Shown here: positions 38,260 through 46,963 of the stretch, one piece after another | How the letters are laid out: the number at the start of each line of letters is the position of its first letter | Numbering within the stretch: the stretch's first letter is position 1 | Assembly: GCA_963843805.1 (NCBI GenBank) | Contig: CAWJLY010000010.1 | Span: forward strand, 186,001-250,000 | Direction of reading: 5' to 3' | DNA: 64,000 nucleotides | DNA from: Ideonella_A sp963843805 | GTDB taxonomy: Bacteria > Pseudomonadota > Gammaproteobacteria > Burkholderiales > Burkholderiaceae_C | Translations under genes and position numbers: made by a program | The notes under the pieces: model-generated | What the model saw: only the letters and a program-made list of their open reading frames with translations | What the model was told of the DNA's origin: nothing | The model's database searches: none

Positions 38260-38739
38260 ATGCAGACACCACCCTTCTACAAAGCCAGTAACTACGACCC
38301 CGAGCAGAGCGTCGGTTTCTTGATGAAGCGCGTGCTCCTGTCGATCGTCTACCAGGTCGATCAGCGCCTGCAGGTGCACGGGCTGACAAGTGCCCAATGG
38401 GGCCCGCTGATGCGCATCCAGGCAAGCGGACGGTGTACCGTCGTCGAGCTGGCACGCTGGCAGAACGTCGATCCCGGCGCGATGACGCGCCTGCTCGATC
38501 GGCTCGAAAAGAAGGGCCTGTGCCGACGCGTTCGGTCGAGCACCGACCGGCGCGTCGTCAACGTCGAACTGACGACAGACGGTGAGGCGTCGATCGCCGG
38601 AGTGCCGGCGGTGCTGTCCGACGTCCTGAACGCCCACCTGGACGGCTTCTCGGCCACCGAGTTCCAGGCGCTGAAGCGCTCGCTCGGCCGCATGGTCGCC
38701 AGCGGCGACGCGCTGCGTCAGCCTGCCGATGCGGCGTGA
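38260..38739 (+). CDS. MarR-family regulator of the efflux operon (EmrR-like)
   Basis: A 159-residue winged-helix protein starting MQTPPFYKASNYDPEQSVGF. The HTH is CTVVELARWQNVDPGAMTRL, followed by the wing DRLEKKGLCRRVRSSTDRRV. It is the first gene of a four-gene operon with an OMF lipoprotein, an EmrA adaptor and an EmrB pump. Such MarR proteins release DNA on binding phenolic or lipophilic drugs, inducing efflux. The palindrome immediately upstream is its probable operator. Intact frame. Confidence 0.88.
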   Translation: MQTPPFYKASNYDPEQSVGFLMKRVLLSIVYQVDQRLQVHGLTSAQWGPLMRIQASGRCTVVELARWQNVDPGAMTRLLDRLEKKGLCRRVRSSTDRRVVNVELTTDGEASIAGVPAVLSDVLNAHLDGFSATEFQALKRSLGRMVASGDALRQPADAA

Positions 38740-38803
38740 CCACCGATCAGAATTCGCATTGCCGATGAGCGCTCCCGCCCGGCCGCCCGAAAAGAGTGCT
38801 CGC

Positions 38804-38820
38804 GTCCCTCCCGGAGGGAC
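38804..38820. repeat. GTCCCTCC-C-GGAGGGAC palindrome before the OMF gene
   Basis: Perfect 8-bp arms around one central base, in the 103-bp spacer between the MarR and NodT genes and 22 bp before the GTG start. It may modulate translation or be one copy of a dispersed extragenic palindrome. It argues against using the in-frame ATG at 38765, which would translate through it. Confidence 0.5.
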
Positions 38821-38842
38821 CCGCGCAGCGGAGGGTGCACCA

Positions 38843-40321
38843 GTGAACACGAATCCCGACCGCTTCCCGCGCTGCACCCCGCCATGGCGCCGTGCCACCG
38901 GCCGCCTGCTGTTGGCGGGCTCGTCCGTCCTGGTTGCGCTGGCGCTTGGCGGCTGCGCCAGCAGCGCCGGCATTGCACCGCTGGCGCAAGCCCTGCCGGC
39001 ATCCAGCCTCGGCTTGTTGCCGTCCGACGCCGTCACGCCGGGCTTGTCCGCCAGCTGGTGGCACGACCTTGGCGATCCGGTACTCGACCGCCTGATCGAG
39101 CAGGCGCTGGCAGCGCAGCCCAAGCTCAGGATGGCGCAGGCGCGCGTCGCCCGGGCCGCGGCAGCGGTGGCCGGCGTCGATGCCTCGGTGCAGCCGCGCA
39201 TCGATGCCCAGGCTGGCGTGCAGCGCCAGCGCTTCAGTGGCAACAGCATCTATCCGCCGCCGCTCGGCGGCAGCACCCTGACGTTGCCGAACGCGCAGGT
39301 CCGCGGATCGTGGGAACTCGACTTCTTCGGCCGCAACGCCGCCGCGCTGGCGTCTGCGCTGGGCGGCCAGCGAGCCGCCGAGGCCGATGCGGCGGCGGCG
39401 CGCAGCCTGCTGGCCAGCCAGCTGGCGCAACGCTACATCGGCCTGGGCCGGCTGCAGGCCCAGCGCAACGTGGCCGCCGCGGCATTGCAGCAGCGCCAGG
39501 ACATGCTGGGCCTGATCCGGCAACGCGTACAAGGCGGTCTGGACAGCAGCGTCGAGCTGCGTCAGGGCGAAGGCGCCTTGCCCGACACCCGCCTGCAGAT
39601 CGAGCAACTCGACGAGCAGATCACCCTGACCCGCCATGCGCTCGCTGCGTTGACGGCCCAGCCGCCGGACGCGCTGGCGGCGCTCGATGTGCGGTTGCCG
39701 GCGCTGCAGCCGCTGGCCCTGCCGACCCAGCTGCCGGCCGACCTGCTGGCCCGCCGGGCCGACGTGGCAGCGGCGCGCTGGCGCGTCGAAGCTGCGGCCG
39801 GCGACATGCGTTCTGCGCGTGCCGACTTCTACCCCAATATCAGCCTGAGTGCCTTCGTCGGCCTGTCGAGCATCGGGCTCGGCCAATGGCTGAACGCCGG
39901 CAGCCGCGAGCTCGGCATCGGCCCGGCGCTGCACCTGCCGATTTTCGATGCCGGCCGCCTGCGTGCGCAGTTGCGCGGCCGCACAGCCGAGCTCGACGCC
40001 GCCGTCGAGAGCTACAACCAGACCGTCATCGACGCCGTGCACGAAGCCGCCGACCAGATCGGGGTGCTGCAGTCACTGGCCCGCCAGCAGACCGAGCAGG
40101 CGCAGGCGCAGACGGCGGCCGAAGCCGCTTATGCGTTCGCGCTGCAGCGTTACCGTGCCGGTCTGAGCGGCTACCTGGTGGTGCTGAACGCCGAGACTCA
40201 GGTGCTGGCGCAGCGCCGCCAGTCGGTCGACCTGGCCGCCCGCGTGCTCGATAGCCAGATCTTGCTGGCGCGCGCACTGGGCGGCGGCTACCGCGATGCT
40301 GCTGCCGGTGCGGCGTCGTGA
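38843..40321 (+). CDS. NodT-family outer-membrane efflux lipoprotein
   Basis: A ~492-residue TolC-like outer-membrane channel. I use the GTG at 38843; the N-terminus then has a hydrophobic run VLVALALGGCASS with lipobox LGGC, the NodT signature. Two OEP repeats follow: WWHDLGDPVLDRLIEQALAA, then RGSWELDFFGRNAAALASAL with the typical helical hairpins. YPNISLSAFVGLSSIGLG and YQRYRAGLSGYLVVLNAETQ-like FALQRYRAGLSGYLVV close the second repeat. It exports drugs with EmrA/EmrB encoded next. Its stop overlaps the EmrA ATG (TGATG). Confidence 0.88.
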   Translation: MNTNPDRFPRCTPPWRRATGRLLLAGSSVLVALALGGCASSAGIAPLAQALPASSLGLLPSDAVTPGLSASWWHDLGDPVLDRLIEQALAAQPKLRMAQARVARAAAAVAGVDASVQPRIDAQAGVQRQRFSGNSIYPPPLGGSTLTLPNAQVRGSWELDFFGRNAAALASALGGQRAAEADAAAARSLLASQLAQRYIGLGRLQAQRNVAAAALQQRQDMLGLIRQRVQGGLDSSVELRQGEGALPDTRLQIEQLDEQITLTRHALAALTAQPPDALAALDVRLPALQPLALPTQLPADLLARRADVAAARWRVEAAAGDMRSARADFYPNISLSAFVGLSSIGLGQWLNAGSRELGIGPALHLPIFDAGRLRAQLRGRTAELDAAVESYNQTVIDAVHEAADQIGVLQSLARQQTEQAQAQTAAEAAYAFALQRYRAGLSGYLVVLNAETQVLAQRRQSVDLAARVLDSQILLARALGGGYRDAAAGAAS

Positions 40322-41676
40322 TGCGCTTTCCTCGATCATCTTTCTACAACCCGATTGCCATGAACCCCTCGTCGACTTCTGTGGAACCGACCCCGCAACG
40401 CAACCCGGCGCGCCGCAAGGCACTGGTCGGCGTTGCAGCGCTGGTCGTTGTCGGCGCCATCGCCTATGGCGTCTGGTGGGCGCTGGTGCTCAACCACTAC
40501 GAATCCACCGACAACGCCTATGTGCAGGGCAACATGGTGCAGCTGACTCCGCAGCAGGGCGGCACCGTGGTCGCCATCAATGCCAACGACACTGACCACG
40601 TCAAGGCCGGTCAGTGGCTGGTTCGCCTCGACCCGTCCGATGCGCGCGTGGCGCTCGACGGTGCGGAGGCCCAGCTGGCGCGGACGGTGCGCGAGGTGCG
40701 TGGCCTGTACGCCAGCAACAGCGCGCTGGCGGCCCAGATCTCGCTGCGCGAGGCCGACCTGCAACGCGCCCAGAGCGACCTGCAGCGGGCCCGCGACGAT
40801 GTCGCGCGGCGCGCACCGCTGGTTGCCAGCGGCGCGGTCGGGCAGGAGGAGTTCAACCACGCCAAGGCGCAGGTCGACGCCGCCCGCAGCGGAGTCGCGG
40901 CCGCACAGTCGGCGGTGCGGGCAGCGCGCGAGCAGTCGGAGGCCAACCGCAGCCTGACCGACGGCGTGGCGGTGGCGCAGCACCCCAGCGTGCTGCAGGC
41001 CGCGGCGAAGGTTCGGGAAGCCTTTCTCGCGCTCGGCCGATCGGAGTTGCGCGCACCGGTGGATGGCTACGTCGCCAGGCGCAATGTGCAACTCGGCCAG
41101 CGCGTGCCGGCCGGTGCGCCACTGATGTCGGTGATTGCACTCGACGGCGTCTGGGTCGAGGCCAATTTCAAGGAAAGCCAGCTGCGTCAGCTGCGCATCG
41201 GCCAGCCGGTCGAACTGGTGGCCGATGTCTACGGCGACAAGGTCCCCTACCACGGCCGCATCGAAGGCCTGGGCGCCGGAACCGGCGCCGCATTCGCACT
41301 GCTGCCGGCGCAGAACGCCACCGGCAACTGGATCAAGGTGGTGCAGCGTATTCCGGTTCGCGTCCGGCTGGAGGCCAAGGATCTGGCCGCTCATCCACTG
41401 CGCGTCGGGCTGTCGATGCAAGCCAAGGTCGACGTCAGCGTCACCGACGGGCCGATGCTCGCCGCAGCGGGCAGCGCGCCATCCACGCTGTCGGCGCAGG
41501 TACTCGACAGCGACGTCGATGCGGCCGACGCCGAGGTCGACCGCATCATCGCAACCAACGCCGGCCAGCTCACCGCAGCGCCGCCCGCCGCGCGCAAGGC
41601 GGGGGGCGCGCGCGCGGCCCGCCGGGCAATCCCGCCCGCGGGCCCGCTGGCCAGTGCGGCCGACGTGCCGCACTGA
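40321..41676 (+). CDS. EmrA/HlyD-family periplasmic adaptor
   Basis: The membrane-fusion component of a tripartite pump, about 450 residues. A single N-terminal TM (ALVGVAALVVVGAIAYGVWW) is followed by ESTDNAYVQGNMVQLTPQQG, the classic EmrA entry. Paired lipoyl half-motifs and a long alpha-hairpin (EADLQRAQSDLQRARDDVAR) follow, then DGYVARRNVQLGQRVPAGAP and VWVEANFKESQLRQLRIGQP. The ATG at 40321 overlaps the nodT stop; an ATG at 40360 (MNPSSTS) is the alternative and fits EmrA N-termini well. The basic, Ala-rich tail after ~residue 400 is longer than in E. coli EmrA. EmrB starts 20 bp downstream. Confidence 0.88.
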   Translation: MRFPRSSFYNPIAMNPSSTSVEPTPQRNPARRKALVGVAALVVVGAIAYGVWWALVLNHYESTDNAYVQGNMVQLTPQQGGTVVAINANDTDHVKAGQWLVRLDPSDARVALDGAEAQLARTVREVRGLYASNSALAAQISLREADLQRAQSDLQRARDDVARRAPLVASGAVGQEEFNHAKAQVDAARSGVAAAQSAVRAAREQSEANRSLTDGVAVAQHPSVLQAAAKVREAFLALGRSELRAPVDGYVARRNVQLGQRVPAGAPLMSVIALDGVWVEANFKESQLRQLRIGQPVELVADVYGDKVPYHGRIEGLGAGTGAAFALLPAQNATGNWIKVVQRIPVRVRLEAKDLAAHPLRVGLSMQAKVDVSVTDGPMLAAAGSAPSTLSAQVLDSDVDAADAEVDRIIATNAGQLTAAPPAARKAGGARAARRAIPPAGPLASAADVPH

Positions 41677-41696
41677 CTCGCCGGACAGCGCTGCTG

Positions 41697-43307
41697 ATGG
41701 CCACCTCATCCTCCGCCGCGTTGCGCGGCCCCGGGCCGGTGCCTGACGCCGCGCCGACGCCGCCACGCCCGACCGCCTTCGAGCCGCTGACCGGCGGCAA
41801 GCTGGTGCTGGGCACGATTGCGCTGTCGCTGGCGACGTTCATGAACGTGCTCGACACCTCGATCGCCAACGTCTCGATCCCGGCCATCGCCGGCGACATG
41901 GGCGTGAGCCCGGCGCAGGGCACCTGGGTGATTACCTCGTTTGCAGTGGCCAATGCAATCTCGGTGCCGCTGACCGGCTGGCTGACGCAGCGTTTCGGCC
42001 AGGTGCGGCTGTTCGTCACCAGCGTGCTGCTGTTCGTCGTTGCGTCCTGGTTGTGCGGGCTGGCACCGAATATCGGCATGCTGATCGCGTTTCGCGTGCT
42101 GCAAGGCCTGGTGGCCGGGCCGATGATCCCGCTGTCGCAGACGCTGCTGCTGGCCAGCTACCCGCGCGCCAAGTCCGGCATGGCGCTCGCGATGTGGTCG
42201 ATGACGGTGCTGGTGGCACCAGTGGCCGGACCGTTGCTGGGCGGCTGGATCACCGACAACATCGCCTGGCCCTGGATCTTCTATATCAATATCCCGGTCG
42301 GGTTGGCTGCCGCAGCGGCAACCTGGTCGATCTACCGCCAGCGCGACCCCGGGCCGCGGCGCGTGCCGCTGGACGTGGTCGGCCTGGTGCTGCTGGTGCT
42401 GTTCGTCGGCTCGATGCAGATCATGATCGACAAGGGCAAGGAGCTGGACTGGTTCTCGTCGACGCAGATCGTCATGCTGGCGGTCACCGCGGTCGTCAGC
42501 TTCATGTTCTTTCTCGCCTGGGAGCTGACTGACCAGCACCCGATCGTCGACCTGCGGCTGTTCGCCCGGCGCAACTTCATCGCCGGCACGCTGTCGCTGT
42601 CGGTCGCCTACGGCCTGTTCTTCGGCAACGTCGTGCTGCTGCCGCTGTGGCTGCAGCAGTACATGGGCTACACCGCCACCTGGGCGGGCCTGGCGACGGC
42701 GCCGGTGGGCCTGCTGGCGTTGCTGCTGTCGCCATGGGTCGGCAAAAACGTCAGCCGCATCGACCCGCGCAAGATGGCGACGGTCGCCTTCATCGGCTTT
42801 GCGCTCGTGCTCTGGCTGCGCTCGCACTTCACCACCACGGCCGACTTCACGGTCATCCTGATCCCGACCCTGCTGCAGGGTGCGGCGATGGCATTCTTCT
42901 TCATTCCGTTGCAGGCGATCGTCTTTTCCGGCCTGCCGCCTGAGCGGATGCCGTCGGCCGCCGGCCTGTCGAATTTCGTCCGCATCACCGCCGGCGCAGT
43001 CGGTACCTCGCTGTTCACCACGGTCTGGGAGAGCCGCGCGGCTTTGCATCATGCGCAGCTGGCCGAAGCCATCCACGCCGGCAACGCCACCGCGGTGCAG
43101 GCGCTCGACCAGCTGCAGGCCGGCGGCATGAATTCGGCCCAGGCACTGACGGCGGTGAACCGGATGATCGACCAGCAGGCCTTCACGCTGGCAGTCGACG
43201 ATCTGTTCTACCTGTCGGCTGCGCTGTTCGTGCTGCTGGTGGCACTGATCTGGGTATCGAATCCTCGAAGCGGACAGCCGGGCAACGCTGGCGGTGGCGC
43301 ACACTGA
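41697..43307 (+). CDS. EmrB-type MFS drug exporter, DHA2 family
   Basis: A 536-residue, 14-TM major-facilitator exporter. FMNVLDTSIANVSIPAIAGD is the DHA2 motif D1. WLTQRFGQVRLFVTSVLLFV is motif A, and PVAGPLLGGWITDNIAWPWI, with FYINIPVG, is motif C plus the DHA2 hallmark. It is last in the marR-nodT-emrA-emrB operon, so a complete inner-to-outer-membrane pump is encoded here. Induction by phenolics or hydrophobic toxins is likely through the MarR gene. The frame stays open far upstream through emrA only because of GC bias; the real start is 41697. Confidence 0.92.
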   Translation: MATSSSAALRGPGPVPDAAPTPPRPTAFEPLTGGKLVLGTIALSLATFMNVLDTSIANVSIPAIAGDMGVSPAQGTWVITSFAVANAISVPLTGWLTQRFGQVRLFVTSVLLFVVASWLCGLAPNIGMLIAFRVLQGLVAGPMIPLSQTLLLASYPRAKSGMALAMWSMTVLVAPVAGPLLGGWITDNIAWPWIFYINIPVGLAAAAATWSIYRQRDPGPRRVPLDVVGLVLLVLFVGSMQIMIDKGKELDWFSSTQIVMLAVTAVVSFMFFLAWELTDQHPIVDLRLFARRNFIAGTLSLSVAYGLFFGNVVLLPLWLQQYMGYTATWAGLATAPVGLLALLLSPWVGKNVSRIDPRKMATVAFIGFALVLWLRSHFTTTADFTVILIPTLLQGAAMAFFFIPLQAIVFSGLPPERMPSAAGLSNFVRITAGAVGTSLFTTVWESRAALHHAQLAEAIHAGNATAVQALDQLQAGGMNSAQALTAVNRMIDQQAFTLAVDDLFYLSAALFVLLVALIWVSNPRSGQPGNAGGGAH

Positions 43308-43372
43308 GGCGATCGCCAGCGGCTGCAGGCTGCTGCCGTGTCGGCGCGAGCGCTCGCTGTCATTTCAGGGGT

Positions 43373-44992
43373 TCAGGCATGCTGGCCGGCCGCGCCGTCA
43401 ACGGCGGCGCCAACACCCACTTCGCCGCGGCGGATCGCCGCCGCCCGGCCGCTCACGGCCTGCTTCTGCACGTCGGTCAGGCGGTCCAGGTTCTTCAGCT
43501 GCAGCGTCATGCGGGGGTTGCTCGCCAGGGCCGCCTGATGGCGCCCCAGAAAATCCCAGTACAAGGTGGTAAACGGGCAGGCGTTGTCGGCGCTGCGCTC
43601 GCCGGGGTCATAACGGCAAGCCTTGCAATGCGGGCTCATGCGCTGGATATACCGGCCGGTGGCGACATAGGGCTTGCTGCCCATCAGGCCACCGTCGGCA
43701 TACTGGCTCATGCCCAGCGTATTCGGCAGTTCGACCCATTCAACCGCATCCACATAGACCGCAAGGTACCAGGCGTGGACCTGGTTCGGCTCGACGCCCA
43801 GCAGCAATGCGTACAGGCCGGTGATCATCAGCCGCTGGATGTGGTTGGCATAGCCGTGGGTCAACGTTTGCGACAGCGCATCGCGCAGGCAGGCCATGTC
43901 GGTGTCGCCGGTCCAGTACCAGGCAGGCAGCGCCTCATGCGCCTCGAGCGCATTGCCTTGCAGGTACCCGGGCATCCGGGTCCAGTAGATGCCGCGCACG
44001 TATTCGCGCCAGCCGAGGATCTGCCGGATGAAGCCTTCGACGCTGGCCAGCGGCGCTTGCCCGGCGCTGCAGGCCGCTTCAGCGGCAGCCACCACTTCGC
44101 GCGGATTGAGCAGCTTCAGGTTGAGCGCCGCCGACAGGTGCGAGTGGTACAGCCAGGGGTCTGTCGGCCAGATGGCGTCCTGGAAGCGGCCGAACAACGG
44201 CAGCCGCTGCTCGATGAACGCCTGCAGCGATTGCAGCGCCTGCCCGCGGGTGACCGGCCAGGCGAAGCTGTCCAGCCTGCCCGGATGATCCGGAAAGTGC
44301 GTGTCGACCAGCGCGATCACCTCGCGCGTGACCGCATCGGGCTCGAAGGCCGCGCGAGGCGGCACGTCAGCGGGCCCTGTGGCACCGAAGGCCTGACGGT
44401 TCTCGGTGTCGAAATTCCAACGGCCGCCGAGCGGCGAGTCGCCTTCGCCACCGCTTTCCATCAACACACGGTGACGCTTGCGTTGCTCTCGGTAGAAATA
44501 TTCCAGGCGCAGCGACCTGCGGCCGGCGGCGTACGCTGCAAATTCCGGGATGCTGACGAAGAAGTGGCGGTCTTCCCGAATGTCGAGCGGCAAACCGCAG
44601 GCGTCGGCGACGCCCTTGATCGCCTGCAGCACGCGCCATTCTCCGGGGTGGGTCAGTACCAGCCGGGCGGGCCGCAGGCGCTGGATGTCGGCCTGCAGGC
44701 CTGCTGCCAGACTGCCGGGGTTGTCACCGGAATCGAGGCGGGTGTAATGCACGGTGCGGCCGGCGGCCTGGGCAGCGGTCGCAAAATGGCGCATTGCCGC
44801 CAGAAACATCACCGTGCGTGGCTTGCTCGACCACACATGGGTCGATTCCTCGGCCACCTCGGCCATCCAGACGGCATCGAGCCGGTTCTCGAAGCCGTCG
44901 AAGGCGGACGCGTCGAGATCGAGCTGGTCGCCCAGCACGATGACGAGCGAACGCAAGTCAGCCACGCTCGACCGGCTTGCGCCTGCAGGCAT
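43373..44992 (-). CDS. Iron-sulfur bacterial cryptochrome/(6-4) photolyase (FeS-BCP, PhrB/CryB type)
   Basis: A 539-residue flavoprotein. An N-terminal Rossmann domain (SLVIVLGDQLDLDASAFDGF, typical of the deoxyribodipyrimidine photolyase-related group) leads to the helical FAD domain. The latter has GWREYVRGIYWTRMPGYLQG, HGYANHIQRLMITGLYALLL and VELPNTLGMSQYADGGLMGS. The cluster region SPHCKACRYDPGERSADNAC provides three of the four [4Fe-4S] cysteines. PhrB of Agrobacterium repairs (6-4) photoproducts; some relatives signal light. It overlaps DUF2256 by 35 bp and lies downstream of a HiPIP gene. Confidence 0.9.
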   Translation of the reverse strand: MPAGASRSSVADLRSLVIVLGDQLDLDASAFDGFENRLDAVWMAEVAEESTHVWSSKPRTVMFLAAMRHFATAAQAAGRTVHYTRLDSGDNPGSLAAGLQADIQRLRPARLVLTHPGEWRVLQAIKGVADACGLPLDIREDRHFFVSIPEFAAYAAGRRSLRLEYFYREQRKRHRVLMESGGEGDSPLGGRWNFDTENRQAFGATGPADVPPRAAFEPDAVTREVIALVDTHFPDHPGRLDSFAWPVTRGQALQSLQAFIEQRLPLFGRFQDAIWPTDPWLYHSHLSAALNLKLLNPREVVAAAEAACSAGQAPLASVEGFIRQILGWREYVRGIYWTRMPGYLQGNALEAHEALPAWYWTGDTDMACLRDALSQTLTHGYANHIQRLMITGLYALLLGVEPNQVHAWYLAVYVDAVEWVELPNTLGMSQYADGGLMGSKPYVATGRYIQRMSPHCKACRYDPGERSADNACPFTTLYWDFLGRHQAALASNPRMTLQLKNLDRLTDVQKQAVSGRAAAIRRGEVGVGAAVDGAAGQHA

Positions 44993-45125
44993 CGGAACAA
45001 TACCGGACCTCGGCCCAGTTCTTCGCCCAGCGCCGACGCCAGCTCATCGACAGCCCGCAAGCCATGCAGGGCTTGCTCGGCAGTGCGGCCTTGTTGCCGC
45101 GAAAGCCGGTGGCGCGAGCGTTCAC
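44958..45125 (-). CDS. DUF2256 small Cys-rich protein
   Basis: A 55-residue protein read from a GTG at 45125: it holds KPCMACGLSMSWRRRWAKNW and RYCSDACRRKP, two CxxC pairs of a zinc-ribbon type. The W-R-[RK]-[RK]-W-A core is diagnostic of DUF2256. Its coding region overlaps the photolyase start, which signals co-translation. DUF2256 genes are known companions of cryptochrome/photolyase genes, but the function is not established. No ATG is present in frame near the conserved part, so GTG is the best start. Confidence 0.8.
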   Translation of the reverse strand: MNARATGFRGNKAALPSKPCMACGLSMSWRRRWAKNWAEVRYCSDACRRKPVERG

Positions 45126-45156
45126 GAACCGGTCCCGCGGCCGGCGGCCCCCGCCA

Positions 45157-45504
45157 TCACCCCTTCTTGGCCCAGGCGCTGCACCAGCCCGCTGCGGCAA
45201 CCTGCTTGCCGGCGAACAGCGGGCAACCGCCGGCCTTGTCGCCGGGCTTGCCCTGGTAGAGCGCACAGTTGGCGCAGTGCTGACCGGCCGCGAATTTAGG
45301 ATATTTCTTGGTATCGACGCGCTTGGCATCGGCGACATAGCCAAGCGCCACGGCCTGCGGATCTTTTTCGTCGACCATCGCCTGGGCGCGCGCACGCGTT
45401 GCCAGCAAGGCGCCCGACGCCGCCAGCGTCATCAAGAAGACGCGACGGGGAGGTTGTTGACCGTCGGCCAGTTGCTGGCTGATGCGGGGCAGTTGCTGAT
45501 TCAT
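45157..45504 (-). CDS. High-potential iron-sulfur protein (HiPIP), Tat-exported
   Basis: A 115-residue protein with a twin-arginine signal, PPRRVFLMTLAASGALLATR with cleavage near ARA. The mature part carries the four HiPIP cysteines in HCANCALYQGK, GGCPLFAGK and GWCSAW, ligating one [4Fe-4S] cluster. HiPIPs are periplasmic one-electron carriers. It is first in a minus-strand run HiPIP-DUF2256-photolyase, 31 bp before DUF2256. Because the photolyase is cytoplasmic, a direct electron link across the membrane is unlikely; shared light or oxidative-stress regulation is more plausible. Confidence 0.88.
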   Translation of the reverse strand: MNQQLPRISQQLADGQQPPRRVFLMTLAASGALLATRARAQAMVDEKDPQAVALGYVADAKRVDTKKYPKFAAGQHCANCALYQGKPGDKAGGCPLFAGKQVAAAGWCSAWAKKG

Positions 45505-45744
45505 GGGGAACTCCTTGATCGGGGTAGAGAAAAAAAACGATGGTTCAGACGATGAGCCGACTGCGTGAATGACCGGTCCGGCCAGGCCACCCATTTGGCG
45601 CTCGACAACGACACGCCTTCTGACGGCGGCACCATGACATGGGCTGGATCATATCGATATCGTGTTCAGTTACGATTCATTGCAAAATAGCAGCATGAAA
45701 TCGTCTGACAATACGAGTCAATTGCGCTTCATCAACGGGATTCG

Positions 45745-46872
45745 ATGAGCCAGAACAATCTTCCGCCCGCTGCGGATGGCGCCACTCATCCGCCGGATCC
45801 GTCGCTCCACCGCAGCGGCGCGGTCGCGCGCATGCTGCGCATGCCGGTGTCGACCCTGCGTGTCTGGGAACGCCGCTACGGCCTGACACGGCCCGCGTTG
45901 TCGCCCAGTGGGCAGCGTCTCTATTCAGCCGACGACGTGCGCCGCCTCGCGCTGATCAAGCAGCTGACCGATCTCGGTCATGCCATCGGCAGCCTGGCGC
46001 CACTCGACATGACCGGTTTGCAGCGCGTGGCTGCGACCCATGCGCAGGCAACCGCGTCGACGCGAAAATCCGCGCCGGCCGAATACCCTGACCCGCCGCC
46101 GGTGCAGGCCTGGCGGGTGGCGGTGATCGGTGCGGTGCTCGGCAAGCGGTTGCAGCGGCCCGCACTGCTGCGCAGGCTGGGACGGCCGGTGCGGCTGCTC
46201 GGGCCGTTCGACGACATCGCGCAGGCCGCCGCGGCGCTTCAGCACAGCGATGTCGATGCGTTGCTGATCCACGCACCGCGGCTGCACGAGGGCTGGCTGG
46301 CGTCGGTCGACACGGCTGCACCCGGCCTTGCCGATGTGCCGAAGGCCGTGCTGTACGGCTTTGCTGCCGGCACGGTGTGCGATGCCTTGGCAAGCTCCGG
46401 TACGACACTGCTGCGCGAACCGCAGCCCGACGCGGTGATCGCGCAGTGGCTGCACGGCCAGGCGATGGCCGGGGTCGCTTCGTCCGCGCACCGGGTGGCG
46501 CCGTCGAGCGGCGCCTTGCTGCCTCGCCGCTGGGACGATGCGGCCCTGGCCGATTTCGCCGGACTGTCGTCGACGATTGCCTGCGAGTGTCCACGCCACG
46601 TCGCCGAACTGCTGGTGCAACTGTCGCATTTCGAGGCCTACAGCGCAGACTGCGAAAGCCGCAGCGCAAGCGACGCCCAGTTGCACGCCTACCTGCGCGA
46701 TACCGCGGCGATTTCGCGGGCACGGTTCGAGGCCGCACTCGAGCATGTGGCTTTGCACGAAGGCCTGTTGCTGCCGTCATCAGCATCGCCAAACGACACC
46801 CCCATACCGAACCCGAGCCGACCGGATGCCGTCCAGACGGCCGCAAAAGGTCGACGCAGACCCGGCTCGTGA
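45745..46872 (+). CDS. MerR-family regulator divergent from the photolyase genes (LitR-like without B12 motif)
   Basis: A 375-residue regulator. The N-terminal MerR HTH is SGAVARMLRMPVSTLRVWER followed by RYGLTRPALSPSGQRLYSAD. The long C-terminal part has a Rossmann-like stretch, WRVAVIGAVLGKRLQRPALL with DALLIHAPRLHEGWLASVD, similar in layout to LitR/CarH sensors. I do not see the B12-binding histidine motif. It is divergent from HiPIP over 240 bp that include an A/T-rich patch (ATCATATCGATATCGTG, near 45,647-45,663). It likely controls the light-repair genes. Confidence 0.78.
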   Translation: MSQNNLPPAADGATHPPDPSLHRSGAVARMLRMPVSTLRVWERRYGLTRPALSPSGQRLYSADDVRRLALIKQLTDLGHAIGSLAPLDMTGLQRVAATHAQATASTRKSAPAEYPDPPPVQAWRVAVIGAVLGKRLQRPALLRRLGRPVRLLGPFDDIAQAAAALQHSDVDALLIHAPRLHEGWLASVDTAAPGLADVPKAVLYGFAAGTVCDALASSGTTLLREPQPDAVIAQWLHGQAMAGVASSAHRVAPSSGALLPRRWDDAALADFAGLSSTIACECPRHVAELLVQLSHFEAYSADCESRSASDAQLHAYLRDTAAISRARFEAALEHVALHEGLLLPSSASPNDTPIPNPSRPDAVQTAAKGRRRPGS

Positions 46873-46963
46873 AATCCGGATATCGATGCCGCGGCGGATG
46901 GCGATGACCGCGCCGGTGACCCAGGCGGCAGTGCCCTCGTGCACGTATTTGCGAAATTGGGTA

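Noticed and set aside
40614..43307. A single ~900-residue frame that seems to fuse the EmrA region with EmrB
   Set aside because: The first 360 codons are Arg/Gly-rich antiparallel noise within emrA, which is itself a clean adaptor gene in another frame; EmrB starts at 41697.
45745..46872. CarH/LitR with B12 sensing
   Set aside because: The HTH and size fit, but I could not find the cobalamin-binding histidine motif.
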